Of a stretch of 64,000 nucleotides of DNA, positions 40,631 through 49,400 are shown piece after piece. Both the position numbers and the translations under genes were made by a program. The DNA is taken from the NCBI RefSeq assembly GCF_009846525.1, contig NZ_CP024621.1:1302001-1366000 (forward strand), read 5' to 3'. The first letter of the stretch is position 1, and the number at the start of each line of letters is the position of its first letter. Origin of the DNA: Halomonas meridiana. GTDB lineage: Bacteria > Pseudomonadota > Gammaproteobacteria > Pseudomonadales > Halomonadaceae. The notes beneath the pieces are model-generated. The model was not told the DNA's origin, made no database searches, and was given only the letters and a program-made list of their open reading frames with translations.

Positions 40631-42511
40631 ATGAGCTATCAGGTTCTGGCCCGCAAGTGGCGGCCACGTACATTCCACGAGCTCGTGGGCCAGGCCCATG
40701 TTCAACGCGCCCTGGTCAATGCCCTTGATCAGGGCCGTTTGCACCATGCCTATCTCTTTACCGGCACGCGAGGTGTCGGCAAAACCACCTTGGCGCGGAT
40801 TTTGGCAAAGTGCCTCAACTGCACGGCGAATGGGCGCGGCGACGAAGGCATCACCTCGACCCCCTGTGGTCAGTGTGATAGCTGCCAAGCCATCGACGAG
40901 GGGCGCTTCGTCGACCTGATCGAAGTCGATGCTGCCTCGCGTACCAAAGTGGAAGACACCCGCGAGCTGCTCGATAATGTCCAGTACGCGCCTACACAAG
41001 GGCGCTATAAAGTGTATCTCATCGACGAGGTACACATGCTGTCCACCAGCAGCTTCAACGCGCTGCTGAAAACGCTGGAAGAACCCCCGCCCCACGTCAA
41101 GTTCTTGCTGGCGACGACCGACCCGCAGAAACTCCCTGCAACCGTTCTATCCCGCTGTCTGCAGTTTACGCTCAAGCATATGCCGCCTGAGCGTGTCGTC
41201 GAGCATTTGACCTTCGTGCTGGGGCAGGAGGGCGTCGATTACGACGAGAGCGCGCTGTGGCTACTGGGCAAAGCCGCCGAGGGCTCCATGCGCGATGCCA
41301 TGAGTCTGACCGACCAAGCCATTGCGTTTGGCCAAGGCGCCGTTCGCCATGCCGATGTGGCTGCCATGCTCGGCACGCTAGACCATCGCCATGTGCTCGC
41401 GCTCGTCGATGCGCTGGCGGACGTGGATGTGCAGAAGCTGTTGGCGGAAGTGGCTCAGCTGGCCGAGCAGGGGCCGGATTTTGCTGCCGTGCTGGATGAG
41501 TTGACGGCCATCCTCCACCGTTTGGCCGTCGCGCAGATGGTGCCCGATGCAGTGGACAACAGCCATGGAGATCGGGCGCAGATTCAGCAGTTGGCCAGCC
41601 GGTTTACCGCCGAGGACATCCAGCTCTATTACCAGATTGGTATTCAAGGGCGTGGCGATATGGTGCATGCCCCGGATTTGCGCAGTGCCTTGGAAATGAC
41701 GCTGTTGCGTATGCTGGCGTTCCGCCCCCAGGGCGTGCCGAAACCGCCGGCGACGCCGCTACCTCTGCGCCGCGAAACCGCCGCAGAGGCAAGCGCGCCA
41801 GCCGACGCCGCGACCGACACCGTTTACTCGGTGGATGAGTCAAGCGCAAAAAAGCCTGAGCCTGTACCCGCAGCCGCCGAGGACGAGCCTCCAGCGCCCG
41901 CTGAGGTGCAGGCCGCCACGTCACCCAACGATACGCACGTCGAGGTGGCTGAGCAGCATCGACCAGAGCTCAGCAGTGAAGCGCCGCCGCCCTGGTCGCT
42001 TGAAGACGTAGAAAGTGCCGCTACCCTCTCGCCAGAGCCAGAGCCAGAGCCTCCAGCTCCCCCTTCGACAGCGATGACGCCCAGTGCCGACCCCGTGTCC
42101 GAGCATGGCCGTTGGGACCATGCGGCATGGTTAGCCCATTTTGACGCGCTGGGTTTGGGTGGCCTAACGCGGAATTTGGCCGCGCACTGTCAACTGCAGA
42201 GCGATGATGGGCAGACCGTGATACTGCGACTCGATCCCAGCCAATCGGCCATGCAAGCCGATGTGCATAACGGTCGAATCGAGCGAGCGCTCAAGGCCCT
42301 GGGCATGGCGAGAAACGTTCAGTTCAGTGTGGCCGAGCTGGATACAGCGCTCGAGACGCCCCGTCAGCAGGAAGAGCGTCAGCAGCAGGAGCGTCACGCA
42401 CAGGCGGTTGATCTATTGCATCACGACCCCAATATTCAGAAGTTACAGCAGGCGTTTGGGGCTACGCTAATTGAGTCCAGTGTCAAACCCACGCCAGCGT
42501 CGCGTTCGTAA
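40631..42511 (+). CDS. dnaX: DNA polymerase III subunits tau and gamma
   Basis: A 626-residue clamp-loader ATPase (tau). The AAA+ core has Walker A GTRGVGKTT, a zinc module (CLNC, CGQCDSC), Walker B LIDEVHML and sensor residues; domain III ends near residue 370. A Pro/Ala/Glu-rich linker (about 375-490) precedes the C-terminal domains that bind DnaB and polymerase alpha. Codons 406-408 hold an A AAA AAG slippery site with a -1 stop two codons later, so a gamma form of about 409 residues is expected. It heads dnaX-ybaB-recR. Confidence 0.95.
   Translation: MSYQVLARKWRPRTFHELVGQAHVQRALVNALDQGRLHHAYLFTGTRGVGKTTLARILAKCLNCTANGRGDEGITSTPCGQCDSCQAIDEGRFVDLIEVDAASRTKVEDTRELLDNVQYAPTQGRYKVYLIDEVHMLSTSSFNALLKTLEEPPPHVKFLLATTDPQKLPATVLSRCLQFTLKHMPPERVVEHLTFVLGQEGVDYDESALWLLGKAAEGSMRDAMSLTDQAIAFGQGAVRHADVAAMLGTLDHRHVLALVDALADVDVQKLLAEVAQLAEQGPDFAAVLDELTAILHRLAVAQMVPDAVDNSHGDRAQIQQLASRFTAEDIQLYYQIGIQGRGDMVHAPDLRSALEMTLLRMLAFRPQGVPKPPATPLPLRRETAAEASAPADAATDTVYSVDESSAKKPEPVPAAAEDEPPAPAEVQAATSPNDTHVEVAEQHRPELSSEAPPPWSLEDVESAATLSPEPEPEPPAPPSTAMTPSADPVSEHGRWDHAAWLAHFDALGLGGLTRNLAAHCQLQSDDGQTVILRLDPSQSAMQADVHNGRIERALKALGMARNVQFSVAELDTALETPRQQEERQQQERHAQAVDLLHHDPNIQKLQQAFGATLIESSVKPTPASRS
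41848..41859 (+). promoter_or_regulatory. dnaX: programmed -1 ribosomal frameshift site in dnaX
   Basis: The heptamer AAAAAAG lies in phase as A AAA AAG, identical to the E. coli dnaX slippery site. Slipping back one base reads GCC then TGA, ending the product at once. A weak purine-rich GGTGG lies upstream; I did not find a convincing stem right after it. Confidence 0.8.
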
Positions 42512-42560
42512 CGGCTAACGGCGATCCAATATTCGTTTCAATATTTGAGGAGAACACCGC

Positions 42561-42887
42561 ATGTTCAAAGGCGGAATGGGCAACATCATGAAGCAAGCCC
42601 AAGAGATGCAGGAAAAGATGCAGCGCGTGCAGGAAGAAGTCGCCAAAGCGGAAGTGCATGGCGAAGCGGGCGCTGGCATGGTGAAGATTACAATGAACGG
42701 TCGCCATGACGTCAGCGATGTCACCATCGATCCGAGCGTACTGGAAGAAGATAAAGAGCTACTGGAAGACCTGTTAGCGGCCGCCGTCAACGACGCCGTT
42801 CGCAAGGTGGAGGCCAATTCCAAGGCGAAGATGGAAGAAGCAACGGCTGGCCTGAACCTGCCACCCGGCTTTAAGATGCCCTTCTAA
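42561..42887 (+). CDS. ybaB: nucleoid-associated protein, YbaB/EbfC family
   Basis: A 108-residue dimeric DNA-binding protein. [26 protein letters not shown] is the family N-terminal helix; [21 protein letters not shown] forms the sheet; it ends [11 protein letters not shown] as usual. Lies 49 nt after dnaX and 3 nt before recR. The family is linked to recombination and replication by this conserved neighbourhood. Confidence 0.95.
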   Translation: MFKGGMGNIMKQAQEMQEKMQRVQEEVAKAEVHGEAGAGMVKITMNGRHDVSDVTIDPSVLEEDKELLEDLLAAAVNDAVRKVEANSKAKMEEATAGLNLPPGFKMPF

Positions 42888-42890
42888 ATC

Positions 42891-43496
42891 ATGCGATTTT
42901 CCCCGCTTGTCGAGCAATTGATGGACGCGTTTCGCGTGCTGCCAGGAGTTGGGCCGAAAACGGCCCAACGCATGGCCATGCATTTGTTAGAGCGCGAGCG
43001 CCCAGGCGGCCAGCGCCTGGCAGCGGTGATCCAGCAGGCGATTGAAGAGGTCGGTTATTGCCAACGCTGTCGAACGCTGACCGAGGCAGAGATCTGTGCG
43101 CTGTGTGAGAGTCCGCGCCGAGACGACGCTTTGCTCTGCGTCGTCGAATCCCCCGCAGACCAGCTAGCGGTCGAAGAGGCCGGCGGTTTCCAAGGTCGCT
43201 ATTTCGTGCTGCATGGCCATCTTTCGCCGCTCGACGGTATCGGACCCGAGGCCATCGGCCTCGATGTGCTCGAAGGCATCGTCGCAGAGGGCACCGTCCG
43301 TGAAGTGGTATTGGCCACCAATCCCACCGTAGAGGGCGAGGCCACGGCCCACTACATCGCTTCACAGCTCGCGCATTACGGTGTCTCTTTCTCGCGCCTC
43401 GCCTACGGTGTCCCCATGGGCGGCGAGCTGGAGTATGTCGATGGCGGCACGCTTAGCCGCGCCTTTAACGGTCGCCAACCCTTTGCTGGCGACTAA
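42891..43496 (+). CDS. recR: recombination protein RecR
   Basis: A 201-residue RecFOR-pathway protein that helps load RecA at gaps. An HhH ([21 protein letters not shown]), a four-Cys zinc finger (CQRC ... CALC), a Toprim domain ([36 protein letters not shown]) and the late [14 protein letters not shown] and [16 protein letters not shown] stretches are intact. Confidence 0.97.
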   Translation: MRFSPLVEQLMDAFRVLPGVGPKTAQRMAMHLLERERPGGQRLAAVIQQAIEEVGYCQRCRTLTEAEICALCESPRRDDALLCVVESPADQLAVEEAGGFQGRYFVLHGHLSPLDGIGPEAIGLDVLEGIVAEGTVREVVLATNPTVEGEATAHYIASQLAHYGVSFSRLAYGVPMGGELEYVDGGTLSRAFNGRQPFAGD

Positions 43497-43528
43497 CACT
43501 GATAAGAAACGCAAGCGCTGATGCGGTT

Positions 43529-44683
43529 GTGCCAACCCGGAAAACTGCTTTGTCCTCTTCAAGCTCTTCTTTATATCAATGGATTGATAATGCCGAGGCA
43601 TTGGACGCCGCCTGCGAAAAGGTGGCCGGTGCCCGCGTCATTGCCCTCGATACCGAGTTTTTCCGCGAGAATACCTTCTTCCCGGTACCTGCGCTGATCC
43701 AGTTCGCCAGCGACGACGTCGCCTATTTGGTCGATCCGCTCGCCACCCCCTGTACGGCATCGTTCAAAGCGCTGTTGCAAAATAGCGCGGTGAAACTACT
43801 GCATGCCTGCAGTGAAGATTTGGAGGTGTTCCAGCACTGGGCAGGCGTGCTGCCCACGCCGCTGGTAGACACCCAAGTAGCGCAGGCCTTTTTGGGTGAA
43901 AACCCGGGGATGGGCTACCAAAAGCTGGTTGAACATTGGATGGGAGAAACGCTTCCCAAGGAAGAGACGCGCTCCAATTGGTTGGAACGTCCGTTGACGC
44001 CCTCTCAATGTGAATACGCCGCCCTCGATGTGATTTACTTGCTCAAAGTGTGGCAGCGTCAAGCGGAACAGCTTGACGCATTGGGGCGTCGTGACTGGCT
44101 GGAGAGTGAATGCGCAAGCCTGATCGAACAGGCTGGTCGCAGCGTCGAAAGCGATGGTCAGTGGTATACTCGCCAGCGTCAGCTGTGGCGGCTGTCGCCC
44201 CGCCAGCTCGAAGCGTACCGGTTGATGACCATCTGGCGAGAAGGCGAAACGCGCCGCCGCGACCTGCCGCGTAACTGGTTAGTGAGCGATAAGCTGCTGT
44301 TTGCCGTGGCGGAAAAGATGCCGAAAAACCGCTATGAGTTGGCCGAGGTCGAGGGTGTCAAACCGCCGCTGGTCAAGAAAGAGGGCGACGCCTTGCTGGC
44401 CCTCGTTAAGCAGGCGCAACTCTGCCCTGAGAGTGACTTGCCTGCGCGCTGGCCGGACCCCATGCAGCCTGCGTTCAAGCGCCGCTTCAAGGCCATCAAA
44501 GGGGTCGTGACCGAACAGGCGTCCGCGTTGAATATTGCCCCGGAAATGTTGCTGCGACGCCGGGATATCGAAGTGCTCGTGATGCAGCGGCTCGCCGAGC
44601 AGCCGCTGACGGAGCTCGGCGGCTGGCGTGGCCACTGCCTCACCCAGGCGATTCACCAAGCGCTCGAGGAGGCCTCTTTATGA
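43529..44683 (+). CDS. rnd: ribonuclease D
   Basis: A 384-residue 3'-5' exoribonuclease acting on tRNA and other stable RNA ends. DEDD motifs: IALDTEFFRENTFFP (Exo I), LLHACSEDLEVFQHW (Exo II) and YAALDVIYL (Exo III); an HRDC domain follows (residues about 215-295). The GTG start is assumed; a TTG seven codons later is possible and neither has a strong ribosome site. It overlaps ycgL by 4 nt (ATGA). Confidence 0.93.
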   Translation: MPTRKTALSSSSSSLYQWIDNAEALDAACEKVAGARVIALDTEFFRENTFFPVPALIQFASDDVAYLVDPLATPCTASFKALLQNSAVKLLHACSEDLEVFQHWAGVLPTPLVDTQVAQAFLGENPGMGYQKLVEHWMGETLPKEETRSNWLERPLTPSQCEYAALDVIYLLKVWQRQAEQLDALGRRDWLESECASLIEQAGRSVESDGQWYTRQRQLWRLSPRQLEAYRLMTIWREGETRRRDLPRNWLVSDKLLFAVAEKMPKNRYELAEVEGVKPPLVKKEGDALLALVKQAQLCPESDLPARWPDPMQPAFKRRFKAIKGVVTEQASALNIAPEMLLRRRDIEVLVMQRLAEQPLTELGGWRGHCLTQAIHQALEEASL

Positions 44684-44973
44684 GCGACAAGTTACTTTGT
44701 GAGATTTTCAAAAGCTCACGCAAAGACGAAATGTACCTGTACGTGGACAAGCGTAAGGGCATAGAGAGCGTGCCGGATGCGCTGATGGACACCTTTGGTG
44801 AGCCGGTGCCTGTGCTGACCATGATCCTGACCGAGGACAAGACGCTTGCCCGCGTCAAGGCGGCGGATGTCATGGCGGCCATTGACGAGCAGGGCTTTTA
44901 CCTGCAAATGCCGCCTGCCAAAGAGCCCTATTTACTCGACATTCATCGGGCGCAGTCCGCAGACCGCTCGTGA
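44680..44973 (+). CDS. ycgL: YcgL domain protein
   Basis: A 97-residue protein of the YcgL (UPF0745) family; CEIFKSSRKDEMYLYVDK and GFYLQMPP are the conserved blocks. Its role is unknown. It is translationally coupled to rnd, an association shared with Pseudomonas, where ycgN is also near. Confidence 0.9.
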   Translation: MSDKLLCEIFKSSRKDEMYLYVDKRKGIESVPDALMDTFGEPVPVLTMILTEDKTLARVKAADVMAAIDEQGFYLQMPPAKEPYLLDIHRAQSADRS

Positions 44974-45003
44974 ACGGACGAAGGCGCCGTCGGGGGCTTT
45001 ACC

Positions 45004-45576
45004 ATGAATTTTCTGGCCCACGCATGGCTGGCACAGCCAGGAAACGATGGTTTTTTGTACGGTAACTTGATCGCCGATGGGGTGAAGGGCAGTGATCTCT
45101 CGGCGTGGTCGCCCAGCGTCGCAAGCGGTATTCGCCATCATCGACGGGTCGATGCCTGGGTAGATCAGCACCCTAGTGTCCTGTTGGCCAAGCGGCGCGC
45201 CCCGAAGATGCAACGGCGTTACGCGGGTATTGCACTGGATATCGTTTGGGACCACTTTATTGCCCGCCAGCATGCAGGCACAGAGCAACACGCCTTGGTC
45301 GAGCGCTGCTATCGCCTACTGACTGCTTGGCCCGCACCACAGCGCCTGTCGACGATGATGCCGATCCTGATCGAGCAGGACTGGCTACGCCGCTATGCGG
45401 ATTTCGACTTTACGTGCCGCGCGGTATCGGGGATTGGGCAGCGGCTATCAGGCGCTAATCGCTTGGCCGAGCTCGTCCCTTGGCTGCGCGAAGATTACGC
45501 CGCGTTGGAACAAGATTTCAGTCGACTATGGAGCGAATGTCGTGCCGAGCTCACCAGTCAGGGTGACGCACGCTGA
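45004..45576 (+). CDS. acpH: acyl carrier protein phosphodiesterase (AcpH, DUF479 family)
   Basis: A 190-residue HD-like hydrolase that removes phosphopantetheine from acyl carrier protein. MNFLAHAWLA, GNLIADGVKGSDL, GIRHHRRVDAWVDQHP and LDIVWDHFIARQ, the metal-binding blocks, are all present. It follows ycgL by 30 nt and probably shares its transcript. The family also contains proteins not tested for this activity, so the function is by similarity. Confidence 0.87.
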   Translation: MNFLAHAWLAQPGNDGFLYGNLIADGVKGSDLSAWSPSVASGIRHHRRVDAWVDQHPSVLLAKRRAPKMQRRYAGIALDIVWDHFIARQHAGTEQHALVERCYRLLTAWPAPQRLSTMMPILIEQDWLRRYADFDFTCRAVSGIGQRLSGANRLAELVPWLREDYAALEQDFSRLWSECRAELTSQGDAR

Positions 45577-45615
45577 CACCTTCAACGATGCTATGGTTAA
45601 CCGAGGTGACGAGAG

Positions 45616-46074
45616 ATGGAAACCGCGCTACGCGAGCGCTTCTGGGAACGCTATCCCCTGGAAGAACTCACCCAGCCCGAATGGGAGGCGCTGTGTGACG
45701 GCTGCGGCCAGTGCTGCTTGCTCAAGCTGCACGATGAAGAGACGCAAGAGCTGGCCATTCTGAATGTGGCTTGCAGACTGTTGGATACTCATAGCTGTCA
45801 GTGCAGTGATTATGAGAACCGCTTTGACAGCGTGCCGGATTGTACGCAGCTAACCCCCGCGCTGGTCAAGGAGTTTACTTGGCTGCCCCACACCTGCGGT
45901 TATCGACGCGTAGCGGAAGGGCGTAAGCTGGCAGGTTGGCACCCCTTGTTGAGTAACGATGCCGAGCGGGTGCACCGTAAAGGGGTCAGCGTACGTGGAT
46001 TTGCCGTGTCGCAAGATGAGGTGTCAGAAAAATACCTCGAAGAGCACATCATTGCCGTGATTCCGATGACGTGA
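45616..46074 (+). CDS. ycgN: YcgN family cysteine-cluster protein
   Basis: A 152-residue protein of the UPF0260/YcgN family. A cysteine-rich pattern DGCGQCCLLKL, ACRLLDTHSCQCSDYENR, PDC and HTCGYR suggests a metal or Fe-S site (CxxCxxCC-type zinc/iron-chelating domain). The function is not known. Last of the rnd-ycgL-acpH-ycgN run. Confidence 0.9.
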   Translation: METALRERFWERYPLEELTQPEWEALCDGCGQCCLLKLHDEETQELAILNVACRLLDTHSCQCSDYENRFDSVPDCTQLTPALVKEFTWLPHTCGYRRVAEGRKLAGWHPLLSNDAERVHRKGVSVRGFAVSQDEVSEKYLEEHIIAVIPMT

Positions 46075-46132
46075 TGGGACGCCCGTGTGGCATTGCCATC
46101 CTTGGCCATGAAGCCGCTCGCTGCCCTCTGGG

Positions 46133-46303
46133 TTAGCTGGCGGCTTTACTTTTGGTGCTGTCCCAAATCGTCAAGAACGCTTCTTTCAGCGTCGAGGGCT
46201 GCGGTGTGTTGGAACGTTGCTGAACGTTTTGCTTGGCCTTTTTTTGCGCCGCGTTGGTGGCCGGTGCGTCCCAGATGGTCAGAAACTTCTCTTCATAGCT
46301 CAT
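46133..46303 (-). CDS. small protein with duplicated FLTIWD motif
   Basis: A 56-residue protein I do not recognise. It starts MSYEEKFLTIWDAP behind a good GAGG site 6 nt from the ATG. The motif KE-x-FLTIWD occurs twice, near residues 5-12 and 40-46, joined by a Lys/Gln/Asn-rich linker. Four of the six FLTIWD codons differ synonymously between copies (TTT/TTC, CTG/TTG, ACC/ACG, ATC/ATT), indicating selection on the peptide rather than a recent DNA duplication. No signal peptide or membrane helix. A longer open frame upstream crosses the neighbouring terminator and is rejected. Confidence 0.65.
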   Translation of the reverse strand: MSYEEKFLTIWDAPATNAAQKKAKQNVQQRSNTPQPSTLKEAFLTIWDSTKSKAAS

Positions 46304-46384
46304 GATGTGCCTCGTCAAAATGGTTAGACGTTGGTATATACAACTTATGGCTAGTATGGCGTAAAAAAGGCACGCTGTGAAGTT

Positions 46385-46407
46385 TTTATGGAAAATGTTT
46401 TCATAAA
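46385..46407. promoter_or_regulatory. near-palindrome upstream of the FLTIWD gene
   Basis: TTTATG and CATAAA flank GAAAATGTTTT, giving an almost perfect AT-rich dyad about 85 nt before the small gene's start. It resembles an operator but matches no regulator I can name. Confidence 0.3.
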
Positions 46408-46432
46408 ATATGGTGGGGCCGTGCTCGCCAAC

Positions 46433-46457
46433 AAAAAAGCAGCGCCTAGGCGCTGCT
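46433..46457 (-). terminator. rho-independent terminator of the LOV-GGDEF-EAL gene
   Basis: AGCAGCGC and GCGCTGCT pair across a CTAG loop; on the minus strand the stem is followed by six T. It lies 20 nt after the stop codon. Confidence 0.9.
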
Positions 46458-46476
46458 CGTTCACCGGTGTCATCGC

Positions 46477-49400
46477 TTAATGTTGGCGGGTGCCACGCTC
46501 GGTTAGCCAGTGGGTGAGGGCGTCGAACGGCATGGGCTTGGCGAACAAATACCCTTGTAGCACGTCGCACTCCAGCGAAAGGAGCTGCTGCTCCTGTTGG
46601 CGGGTTTCTACCCCCTCGGCAACCACGTTGAGTTCCAGATGGTGCGCCAGGGCGATGATGCCTTGCACGACGGCGGCATCTTTGCTGTTGTCTTCGATAT
46701 TAAGGATAAAGCTGCGATCGATTTTGATTTTGTCGATGGGGAGATGGCGCAGATAGCTAAGGCTTGAGAACCCCGTGCCAAAATCGTCGATCGCAATACT
46801 GATGCCCATGCCGCGCAAGGCGTGCAGCGTATCGATGGCGGCGTCGGTGTCGTTCATCAAAATGCCCTCGGTCAGCTCTAGCTCAAGGGCGGTCGGCGGT
46901 AATCCCGTGACCTCCAGCGTTTTGCGTAGCGAGCTTAAAAAGCTAGGACGATGAAACTGCATGGGAGAGAGGTTGACCGCCATGCGACAGTCGCTCGATA
47001 GCAGCGGCTGCAGCTGTAAGAAATCCTTGGCGGCGCGCTCCATGACCCACTGGCTCAAGCCAATGATCTGTCCTGTCTCTTCGGCAATGGGAATGAACAG
47101 CGCAGGCGATATCGGCCCTTTGACGGGGTGGTTCCAGCGCACGAGCGCTTCGAACCCTCGGATATCGCCCGCTCGACCCAGCAGCGGCTGATAGTGGAGT
47201 TCGAACTGCTCCTGTGTGATGGCCTCTTGCAGGTCGTTTCTCAGCGTGACGCGCTGCGTCAGCTTTTGATTAATGTCGTGGGTGAAAGTTTGTAGCGTGT
47301 TGCGCCCTTGCTGTTTGGCTTTGTACATCGCCATGTCCGCTTGTTGCAGGAGCGCTGCAGGGTTTTCCAGGCCCTCATCGCTCAATGCGATACCAATGCT
47401 GGCGGAGAGGTAGAGTTCATGGCGATCAATACGATAGGGCTGGGCCAGCTCCAGGAGCAAGCGCTCGGCCACCTCTTGGGCCTGATGCGGCGCGTCCAAG
47501 TCGGGCAGCAGCAGTACGAACTCATCGCCGCCGAAGCGGCAGAGCGTATCCGAGGGGCGAATCACCTCTTCCAAGCGCCGTGCGACGCTGATCAATACTT
47601 GGTCGCCCACCGCATGGCCCAGCGTGTCATTGATCGGCTTGAACTCGTCCAGATCGATGAACAGCACCGCTAGCTGCTGACGGTGGCGTTTGGCGAGATC
47701 GACGTCATGGCGCAAACGGTCTTCGAATAGCGCTCGGTTGCCAAGCCCGGTGAGCGCGTCGTGCGTTGCATGAAAGGCCAGTTCGTTTTCGTGATCTTTG
47801 CGCTCGGAGATGTCGTTGATGATGCCGACGAAATGCGTGGCCTGCCCGTCTTGCGCCCGTACCGGAGAAATAAAGACGTTGTTCCAGAAGGCGCGACCAT
47901 CCTTGCGGTAGTTGCGAATCGTCAAGCTGATGTCCCGCTGCTGAAGAAGCGCGTCACAAATCTCCTGCACTTGTTTGGGGTCGGTATCCGGCCCCTGTAA
48001 AAAGCGGCAGTTTCGGTGCCGCACGTCATCAAAGTCGTAGCCGGTGATCTCTACGAACGCTGGGTTGACGTAAATGATCGGGAAATCGTCGTTTTGCGCC
48101 TCACAAATCAAGACGCCGTTACTGCTCGCCTCTAGGCTGCGTTGAAAAATGCGCAGCTGCGCTTCATTGAAGCGCAGTGCGGTCATCTCTTTCACCACCC
48201 CATACACGCCGACCACCGTTTCCATGACCACGGTCGGCAGAAACGAGATATCGACGAAATGTAGCTCGCCCGTTTGGCTGGGCAGTTCGATCTCGAAGCG
48301 CTGTGATACGCCGGTGAGGGCTTGGCTAAAAACCTCATTGATCGGCTCGCGCTGTTCAGTCGGCAGCAGACTGTACAGGTGTTGGCCGATAATATCGGCT
48401 TCGCTCATGGACAGCAGGGTCAGCAGCGACTGGTTCACGCTGAGGAAGTAGCCGTCGACATCCAGCGAAAACACGCCGTCCGGGTTTTGGGTAAACAGTG
48501 AACGAAAGCGCTGCTCGCTGTCTTGTAGCGTTTGCTGATGGTTATAGCGCTCGATGGCCAGACGCATTAGCCGCAGCGCGCTAGGTAGCAGCGATGACTC
48601 TACCTCGAGTGCGCGGTGGCCTGATAAGGGCTGGTCCTGTTTCGACAGCAAGACTACCGCCCCTAACGGCAGCGCCTCTCCGCTGCTTAGTATATGAACG
48701 GTGGCGCTAACGTAGCCGTACTGGGCGGCCATCTGGCTAAACGCCGTCGACGCGCTGGGGGTTATCGGCAAGTTCGCCGCCATCTCTCCTTGCTGATGCA
48801 GCTCGGTCGCCAAGGTGATGAGGCTCTCGTTGAAGGGCATGGATTCCTGCAAGGCAAAGGGAAGGCTGCAGGAGAGCAGCTCCACTCGGTAGGCCGCAGC
48901 GTTGTCCAGTCGCCATATCGCGGTGTGGCAATGGGGGCTTTGTTGCTCCAACAGTCGGCAAATCTGTAATAGCGTGGCGCTGCACGGCTCGTCGCGGGCA
49001 ATCATGGCCTGAATGCGGTGCTGGTCCTCCAGTGCCTCTTTGGCTTTGGCAAGTTCCAGCGTGCGCTGTGCCCGTGCGGCAATCAACGCCAGGCTCAGGA
49101 CTAGCTGGTAGGTGAGCAGCAGGCCCGCCACGCCAATACCGGCGGCAATGAAATTGGCCAGCTCGAACACGGAGGAAGGGGGCGGCCAAAGGCTCAAATG
49201 CAGCGCAGCTCCGCCGGGTAACCCCAGGTGCTGCTCACTGAGCGGTGTGCTCTCCTGTAACGCTGCTGGCACTCCAGGCGCGATGCCTGGAGCGAGGATA
49301 TGCCCATCGGGATGGCTGATCGAAAGCGTGAAGGCTTGATCTGCAATCTGGGTCTCTTTGGCCAGCAGATAAGCGATATCGATGACTGCCACGAGTTGGT

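Noticed and set aside
46133-46570. 145-codon version of the FLTIWD protein
   Set aside because: The extra N-terminus runs through the neighbouring terminator and coding end; the internal ATG has the ribosome site.
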